64,000 bases of DNA. Origin: Actinomycetota bacterium (lineage in GTDB: Bacteria > Actinomycetota > Nitriliruptoria > Nitriliruptorales > JAHWKO01). A program made the position numbers and the translations under genes. Below the pieces are notes generated by a model, which saw only the letters and a list, made by a program, of their open reading frames with translations, was not told the DNA's origin and ran no database searches. The stretch covers positions 62,001-126,000 of the forward strand of contig JAHWKW010000006.1 in the NCBI GenBank assembly GCA_019347675.1, given 5' to 3'. Below are positions 59,450 to 64,000 of the stretch, in pieces. The first letter of the stretch is position 1. Each line of letters begins with the position of its first letter.

Positions 59450-61039
59450 GTGGCCGACCAGCCGGGGAGACACGACCGGGCGGCAGCCGGGGCGATGGCT
59501 GTCCCCGTGGCGTCCCTGGCCCTGCTCGCGGTCGTGCTGCTCCTGCCGCTTCCATGGCTGCGTGGCTCCGCCTATCTCGGCGACGCGAGCTTCCACGCCG
59601 GGCTCGAACTGGTCGGCGGCGTGGTCGGCCTCATGGCCGGCATCGCGATCACCGTGCGTTACTCGGCCCTGGCCGAGCGCACCGACCTGCTGATCGGGCT
59701 GGCGTTCTTCGCCAACGGAACCGCCGATGTGGTCCACGGCACGCTGGCGATGGTGGCGGCGCGGGGCTGGCCGGCTGGGCTGTCGCTGGAGCTGCTGGTC
59801 GCCGGCACCTACGTGACCGGACGGTTCATGATGGCGATGCTCCTGCTCGGCGCCCCGGTCGTGGCGGGGCGCATGTGGGCGCAGGAACGCCCCGAGCGCC
59901 TGCGGACGGTGATCGTCGCCGCGTGCGCTGCGATCGCGATCAGCGCGGCACTGACGGCTTTCGCGGCGCAGCTGACCGCCCTCCCGCGGCTCGTCCTGCC
60001 GGAGAACCTGATCGCCCGCCCGGCGGACTTCTTCAGCGGCGTGGTCCTGGCGGTCGCCGCGCTCGTGCTGCTCCGCCACCACATCCGCACCGGTGATCGC
60101 ATGATCTGGTGGGTGACGATCGCGGCGGCGATCGCTGCCGCGGGGCAGATCATCATGGGGTTTTCGACCCAGCTGTACGACGCCGCCTTCGACGTAGCGC
60201 ACGCCTACAAGATCCTGGGTTACGCGGTCCCGCTGGTGGCCCTTTCCCTGTACCACGTCGGCGTCATCGCCGAACGCGACCGCTACGCCGCCGCGGTGCG
60301 GCGCTACACCCGCGAGCTGGAGCGCGCCAACGAGGAACTCGAGGTCGCCAGCGACGCCAAGAGCTCGTTCGTGTCGGTGGTCTCGCACGAGCTGCGCACG
60401 CCGCTGACGTCGATCCTGGGCTTCGCGTCGATGATGCGTGAGTACTGGGACTCCACTCCCGACGCGGAGAAGAGGCAGTACCTGGAGGTGATCGAGCGGC
60501 AGGCCGACCGGCTGTCGCGGCTGGTCAACGACCTGTTGGCGATCTCGCGCTTGGAGTCCGGCGTGATCGAGGTGCGTCGGCGCGACCTCGAGGTGGCACC
60601 TTGCCTGAAGCAGACCTTGAGCGATCTTGGAGACGTGGCCGCGTTCGTGTCCGTCAACGTCGCCGATGACCTGGTCGTCCACGCCGATCCCGATCACCTC
60701 GAACGCATCCTGGTGAACCTGGTGGGGAACGCCAGCAAGTACGGCGAGCCGCCCATCACCGTCGAGGCGTACCGCGCCGACGGTGCCGTCGAGATCACGG
60801 TGGCCGATCACGGCCCGGGGGTGCCGTCGTCGTTCAAGCCCAACCTGTTCGAGAAGTTCGCTCAGGCCGAGTCCGGGTACACGCGCTCGTCCCAGGGGAC
60901 CGGTCTGGGTCTGGCGATCACCCGCGGTCTGGTCAGCGTCCAGGGGGGAGAGATCTGGTACGAAGACAACGAACCGCACGGGGCGCGATTCTGCGTGCGG
61001 CTGCCGGAAGGGGGGCCCGATGCGGTTGCTGGTCGTTGA
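59450..61039 (+). CDS. membrane sensor histidine kinase (seven-helix sensor domain)
   Basis: A 529-aa kinase. Seven or so hydrophobic helices (about residues 18-265) resemble a MASE-type integral membrane sensor with no extracellular loop of note. A short coiled coil (RRYTRELERANEELEVASDAK) links to the HisKA domain, VSHELRTPLTS (phospho-His at about residue 315). ATPase boxes are NLVGNASKYGE (N), DHGPGVP (G1), LFEKFAQ (F) and GTGLGLAI (G2). GTG 59450 is 15 nt after GGGAGGAG (59427-59434), too far. An in-frame ATC at 59441 is 6 nt from it and may be the true start. The 3' end overlaps the response regulator by 20 bp. Confidence 0.9.
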   Translation: MADQPGRHDRAAAGAMAVPVASLALLAVVLLLPLPWLRGSAYLGDASFHAGLELVGGVVGLMAGIAITVRYSALAERTDLLIGLAFFANGTADVVHGTLAMVAARGWPAGLSLELLVAGTYVTGRFMMAMLLLGAPVVAGRMWAQERPERLRTVIVAACAAIAISAALTAFAAQLTALPRLVLPENLIARPADFFSGVVLAVAALVLLRHHIRTGDRMIWWVTIAAAIAAAGQIIMGFSTQLYDAAFDVAHAYKILGYAVPLVALSLYHVGVIAERDRYAAAVRRYTRELERANEELEVASDAKSSFVSVVSHELRTPLTSILGFASMMREYWDSTPDAEKRQYLEVIERQADRLSRLVNDLLAISRLESGVIEVRRRDLEVAPCLKQTLSDLGDVAAFVSVNVADDLVVHADPDHLERILVNLVGNASKYGEPPITVEAYRADGAVEITVADHGPGVPSSFKPNLFEKFAQAESGYTRSSQGTGLGLAITRGLVSVQGGEIWYEDNEPHGARFCVRLPEGGPDAVAGR

Positions 61040-61382
61040 CGACGAGCCGTCCGTGCTGCTGCTCGTGTCGGCCAACGTCCGTGCCTGGGGTCACGAGGTC
61101 GTCACGGCTGCCACGGTGGATGAGGCGCGCGCGCAGTGTGAGGGCGGCGGGATCGACGTGATGCTGCTGGACGTGTCGATGCCGTCCATGGACGGCCCCA
61201 CGTTCCTGCGCTGGCTGCGCGCGGCCGGATGCGAACCGGGCCGGGTGTTCCTGCTGTCGGCCATCGCGCCCGAGGAGCTCGAGCGGCTCGCCGCCGACCT
61301 GAACGTCGACCACATCACCAAGCCGTTCACGGCGCCCGGGCTGCGCGACGCGCTCCTCCCGGTGATCGAGCAAGCGTCGTGA
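61020..61382 (+). CDS. response regulator, receiver domain only
   Basis: A 120-aa CheY-like receiver with no output domain. The acidic pair is VVDDEP (about residues 6-11), the phosphoacceptor Asp is in VMLLDVSMPSMDG (about 53), and the switch Lys is in DHITKPF (about 103). ATG 61020 lies inside the end of the kinase gene (20-bp overlap). Its TGA is part of the GTGA that starts the double 74-bp array. It must act through another protein, as its partner regulator also lacks an output domain. Confidence 0.9.
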   Translation: MRLLVVDDEPSVLLLVSANVRAWGHEVVTAATVDEARAQCEGGGIDVMLLDVSMPSMDGPTFLRWLRAAGCEPGRVFLLSAIAPEELERLAADLNVDHITKPFTAPGLRDALLPVIEQAS

Positions 61383-61526
61383 GCGACGCTCCGCAGGAGC
61401 GGCGCGAGAGGAGCTGTCTTCGGTCTCCTAAGACCGCGACGGAGGTGTACCCGTGAGCGACGCTCTGCAGGAGCGGCGCGAGAGGAGCTGTCTTCGGTCT
61501 CCTAAGACCGCGACGGAGGTGTACCC
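61379..61526 (+). repeat. double 74-bp translated tandem repeat (MIRU-like array) inside the two-component operon
   Basis: Two 74-bp units, 61379-61452 and 61453-61526. Unit 1 is identical to the first unit of the array at 57469, and unit 2 is identical to that array's third unit. The first GTG overlaps the stop of the upstream response regulator, and the last TGA overlaps the start of the downstream one at 61527; both junctions are GTGA. Each unit carries its own GGAGG (Shine-Dalgarno) 7 nt before the next GTG. Without the array, the two regulator genes would overlap directly by GTGA. Confidence 0.92.
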
Positions 61527-61898
61527 GTGAGTGGCGAGGGTTCCGCCGGGCGCATCCTGATCATCGAGGATGATCAGGACATCGCAGACCTGATCCGCGC
61601 CCAGCTCCAGAAGGAGGGGTACCGCGTCGACGCCGCGCCGGGCGGGCAGGAGGGGATCGACGCTGCGCTGGCCGATCCCCCCGACGTCGTGATCCTCGAC
61701 CTACGCATGAACCCGGTCGACGGCTTCGAGGTGCTCCGCGCACTCGGGGAGGACGGCCGCACCGATCAGGTCCCCGTCCTCGTGGTGTCGATCCTGGAGG
61801 AGGAGGGACGCGCGCGGGCTGCCGGCGCCAAGGGGTTCGTTCTCAAGCCGTTCCGCCCCGCCAACGTCACCGACGCCGTGCGGCAGCTGCTGCCTTGA
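61527..61898 (+). CDS. response regulator, receiver domain only
   Basis: A 123-aa receiver: LIIEDDQDIAD (acidic pair, about residues 11-21), VVILDLRMNPVDGFEVL (phospho-Asp about 58), VLVVSIL (Thr/Ser switch) and FVLKPFRP (Lys about 106). There is no output domain. GTG 61527 uses the GGAGG at the end of the 74-bp array as its ribosome site. With the preceding kinase and regulator it forms a one-kinase, two-receiver system, like a phosphorelay branch. Confidence 0.92.
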   Translation: MSGEGSAGRILIIEDDQDIADLIRAQLQKEGYRVDAAPGGQEGIDAALADPPDVVILDLRMNPVDGFEVLRALGEDGRTDQVPVLVVSILEEEGRARAAGAKGFVLKPFRPANVTDAVRQLLP

Positions 61899-61922
61899 CG
61901 GGTCGGCTGACAGGGGACCGCT

Positions 61923-62717
61923 TCAGCTCCCCGTGAACCGCGGTGGGCGCCGCTCGCGCGCCGCAGCGATCCCCTCGGCGACGTCGTCGGATGCGTAGTT
62001 GCGGGCCTGGTAGGCCGCTTCGGCGTCGAGTTGCTCGTCCAGCGACCGCGCCCACGTGTCGCGCAGGCTCACCTTGAGCTGGCGGACCACCCGCGGGGCC
62101 GACCCAGCGATCCGCCCCGCCAGCTCCATCGCACGCGGCAGCACGCGCTCGACAGGCAGCGCCTCCAGCGCCCCGCCCCAGGCTGCGACGTCGCGTCCGC
62201 GCACGACCCGGCCGGTGTAGAGCAGCTCGGCGGCGCGCTGGCGCCCGACGAGACGTGGCAGGAGCCACGATCCGCCCATGCCGGGGTGGAGCCCGACGCG
62301 CGCGAACGTCAACCCGATCCGGGCGTCGTCGGCGACGACCACGAGATCGCACGCGAACGCCAGACACGCACCGGCTCCGATGGCGTGGCCGTTCACGGCC
62401 GCGACGACCGGCACCGGTAGTTCCCGGACCGACAGGAACGCCCGGTAGAAGCGGCGCATGGCGGCCGAGGCGTCGACCCCCTCCTCACGGGCCGCCCGGG
62501 CGTGCTCCTCCAACATCGCCAGGTCACCACCGGCACTGAACGCGGCCCCGGCACCGGTCAGCACCGCGACGCGGAGCTCGTCGTCCACGGCCAGGTCGGT
62601 GATCGCGTCGTGCAGCGCAGCCCCCATCTGCGAGGTCATCGCGTTGCGACGGTCGGCGTCGTCGAGCGTGACGACCGCGATGCCGCGGTCACCGCGGTCG
62701 GTGCGGACCGTCCCCAC
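61923..62717 (-). CDS. enoyl-CoA hydratase/isomerase (crotonase) family protein
   Basis: A 264-aa crotonase. GAAFSAGGDLAML and NGHAIGAGACLAFACDL form the oxyanion hole, and GLHPGMGGSWLLPRLVG is the substrate helix. The first catalytic Glu of hydratases (in the PE position before the GxxPG turn) is Ala-Arg here, while the second (AAELLYTG) is kept. It may therefore be an isomerase or another crotonase rather than a hydratase; inference from motif position. GTG 62717 has GGAGG 5 nt upstream. Confidence 0.88.
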   Translation of the reverse strand: MGTVRTDRGDRGIAVVTLDDADRRNAMTSQMGAALHDAITDLAVDDELRVAVLTGAGAAFSAGGDLAMLEEHARAAREEGVDASAAMRRFYRAFLSVRELPVPVVAAVNGHAIGAGACLAFACDLVVVADDARIGLTFARVGLHPGMGGSWLLPRLVGRQRAAELLYTGRVVRGRDVAAWGGALEALPVERVLPRAMELAGRIAGSAPRVVRQLKVSLRDTWARSLDEQLDAEAAYQARNYASDDVAEGIAAARERRPPRFTGS

Positions 62718-62791
62718 ACGCGCCTCCGACTCGCGGTCGGGCGTGGACGGGCGCTGGCCTTCCAGGCCGGCCTTGGGCCTTTCAGGGCGGC

Positions 62792-63331
62792 TCAGGCGGG
62801 GCCCTGCTCCTCCAGCTGGCCGCGGACCGCTCCGCCCGGGTACTCCTCGTTGTGGACGTTGACGTAGAAGGCGTCCGGGTCGGCGAAGATCTCGTCGACC
62901 AGAGCCTGGTCGACGTCGACGCAACCGTTGGCGGTGAACTCACCGTCCTGCGCCGTGAACGTCGGGGCGAAGTCGACGACGATGTCGCCCGCCTCCTCCT
63001 CGGTGCCCTCGTGGATGTGTGCGGCGGCGGGGTCGTCGACGTTCTCGACGCTGAGGTTGTAACAGATGCTGCCCGGGCCGGGGGTGTCCACCTTCGCGGT
63101 CCCCACTCCGTCGGGGTCGCCTGACTCTGGGACCTCCGCCTCACCGGTCAAGGTCGCCCCGAGCACGACGTGCTCGAGGCCATCGACGGGTGCCGTGGCC
63201 TCCATGCCGACGGTCGCGGTCGGGGTCGGGGTCGGCGTCGGCGTGGGCTCCTCCTCCGGTTCACCGTCCCCGCAGGCGGCCAGCGCCAACGCCAACGCCG
63301 CTGTGACGGTCACCCAACGTCCTGCGCGCAT
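62792..63331 (-). CDS. CHRD-domain lipoprotein
   Basis: A 179-aa secreted lipoprotein. The signal peptide ends in LALAACGDG (lipobox, Cys20). A Pro/Thr repeat linker (about residues 25-40) is followed by a CHRD domain: TLTGEAEVPESGDPDGVGTAKV, AAAHIHEGTEEEAG and FYVNVHNEEYPGGAVRGQL, the family's C-terminal hallmark. CHRD domains are extracellular and of unknown function in bacteria. The start is ATG 63331. Confidence 0.9.
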   Translation of the reverse strand: MRAGRWVTVTAALALALAACGDGEPEEEPTPTPTPTPTATVGMEATAPVDGLEHVVLGATLTGEAEVPESGDPDGVGTAKVDTPGPGSICYNLSVENVDDPAAAHIHEGTEEEAGDIVVDFAPTFTAQDGEFTANGCVDVDQALVDEIFADPDAFYVNVHNEEYPGGAVRGQLEEQGPA

Positions 63332-63550
63332 CTGTCTCTCCTGGTGGGGGTCCGGGCGAGCCTAGCGGCGCGACTGCAGCCGCTGTGCGTTGCGTGATGG
63401 CGGCAAGGGCACGCGACAGCGGCCGGGCCGGGCCCACCCTGCACCGGTTCCTCGGAGATGTCGCCGGGCCCTCGTACCGTGGTTCATCACGTCGGAAGCT
63501 CCGCGGCCGGCGCACGCGGTGCCAGGGACGTGCGACCAGGAGCGTGAACG

Positions 63551-64000
63551 ATGACCAGCGTGGACGGACGGGCTCGGCTCCGTGACAGCGCTGCTGCGAA
63601 CAGGCACGTCGCGGTGGTCGACGGTGCGCTGCGGGTGACCGACTGGCGGACCGGCGCGCCCGAGGTCGTGCGCTACTTCGAGGATCGCCTCGCCGAGGAT
63701 GCCGGCGGGGACCTCGCCGACGTGCTGGAGGCCGCACTCAAGGTCGGCGTGGTGGCGCTGTCGACAGCCGGCGTGTCGGTCAACGTCGATGTCGTCGACA
63801 AGGAGTTCCAACGGCTGGCCCGGCAGCTGCAGGACGTGCTCGAGGAGCGGGTGCGGCAGCTGCACGAGGCGCTCGACGCCGCGTTCTCCGAGGACGGCGG
63901 GGCACTCCGGACCGCCTTGGAGCGCTACCTGGGTCAGGACGGGGCGGTCGCCGAGCTGTTCGACCCCAACCGGCGCGACAGCGCAGTGAGCCGCATCCGC
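63551..64000 (+). CDS. hypothetical coiled-coil-rich protein (cut by window end)
   Basis: Open from ATG 63551 to the end of the window (150 codons). The first 60 residues are mixed (HVAVVDGALRVTDW, EVVRYFEDRLAED), a short hydrophobic stretch follows (VVALSTAGVSVNV), and then a strongly helical, Glu/Arg/Gln-rich region (EFQRLARQLQDVLEERVRQL) that looks like a coiled coil. I do not recognise the family. No clear Shine-Dalgarno precedes the ATG; the 219 bp between it and the CHRD gene hold nothing else that I can see. Confidence 0.6.
   Translation, partial: MTSVDGRARLRDSAAANRHVAVVDGALRVTDWRTGAPEVVRYFEDRLAEDAGGDLADVLEAALKVGVVALSTAGVSVNVDVVDKEFQRLARQLQDVLEERVRQLHEALDAAFSEDGGALRTALERYLGQDGAVAELFDPNRRDSAVSRIR

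Noticed and set aside
63261-63737. Minus-strand open frame between the CHRD gene and the last gene
   Set aside because: It overlaps both neighbours, is Arg/Pro-rich, and the region reads as an ordinary promoter gap.

Overview
The window is about 70% G+C, gene-dense, and full of GTG and some TTG starts. Many genes overlap by a 4-bp GTGA stop/start. The gene families point to an actinobacterium: an acid-resistance-type periplasmic protease (MarP-like), an NrtR-type NAD regulator, RDD protein, VanW protein, class A PBPs with Pro/Ser tails, and promoters with TAnnnT -10 hexamers and apparent leaderless starts. I would guess a deep-branching lineage such as Nitriliruptoria, but I cannot prove that without a search. 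Almost everything looks chromosomal and housekeeping. I see no phage, integrase, transposase or CRISPR array.

Layout. 1-5.9 kb: two Fpg/Nei DNA glycosylase paralogues around an alpha-glucan phosphorylase, then a channel-like membrane protein. 5.9-8.3 kb: MFS exporter and HtrA-type protease. 8.4-11.7 kb: a LigD end-joining machine split into three overlapping genes (phosphoesterase, ligase, polymerase) plus a folate cyclo-ligase family gene. 11.7-13.2 kb: a corrinoid-type binding protein and a small membrane protein. 13.3-16.3 kb: NrtR-like regulator, a palindromic operator, then nadA and nadC. 16.5-24.1 kb: VanW protein, guaB, a DacB/PBP4 peptidase overlapping a MarP-like protease, and glucose-6-phosphate isomerase. 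24.1-30.4 kb: tRNA-Val, Nif3-family protein, zinc-ribbon coiled coil, otsA, class IV aminotransferase, rnpB and an amidase.

30.4-34.5 kb: aldehyde dehydrogenase and the haem genes hemE and hemY. 34.6-36.4 kb: a broken chimeric glycosyltransferase followed by a family 8 glycosidase, apparently the remains of a beta-glucan (cellulose-like) locus. 36.5-39 kb: small enzymes (DUF4031, PPOX-type, pterin carbinolamine dehydratase with a very acidic tail, HIT, SDR) and an 11-bp CTAG tandem repeat. 39.1-44.4 kb: two class A penicillin-binding proteins either side of an RDD protein. 44.5-49.2 kb: TetR regulator and a tight operon of two CBS/CNNM membrane proteins, a mismatch uracil glycosylase and a HAD phosphatase. 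49.2-56.2 kb: ilvD, MtaB-type tRNA methylthiotransferase, a thioesterase, a haloacid dehalogenase-like protein and a delta-1-pyrroline-5-carboxylate dehydrogenase. 56.4-64 kb: ROK sugar kinase, a methylsuccinyl-CoA-dehydrogenase-like protein, a histidine kinase with two receiver-only response regulators, a crotonase, a CHRD lipoprotein and an unrecognised partial gene.

The most unusual feature is a 74-bp repeat present as a triple array (57469-57690) and a double array (61379-61526). Each unit is a complete translated-looking cassette: GTG start, 25 codons, an internal Shine-Dalgarno, and a TGA that overlaps the next start as GTGA. The arrays sit exactly at gene starts, one of them inside a two-component operon. 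This is the architecture known for mycobacterial interspersed repetitive units (MIRUs), with a sequence I do not recognise. Other points of note are the NrtR operator, the split LigD operon, the frameshifted glycosyltransferase chimera and the CTAG-rich tandem repeat.
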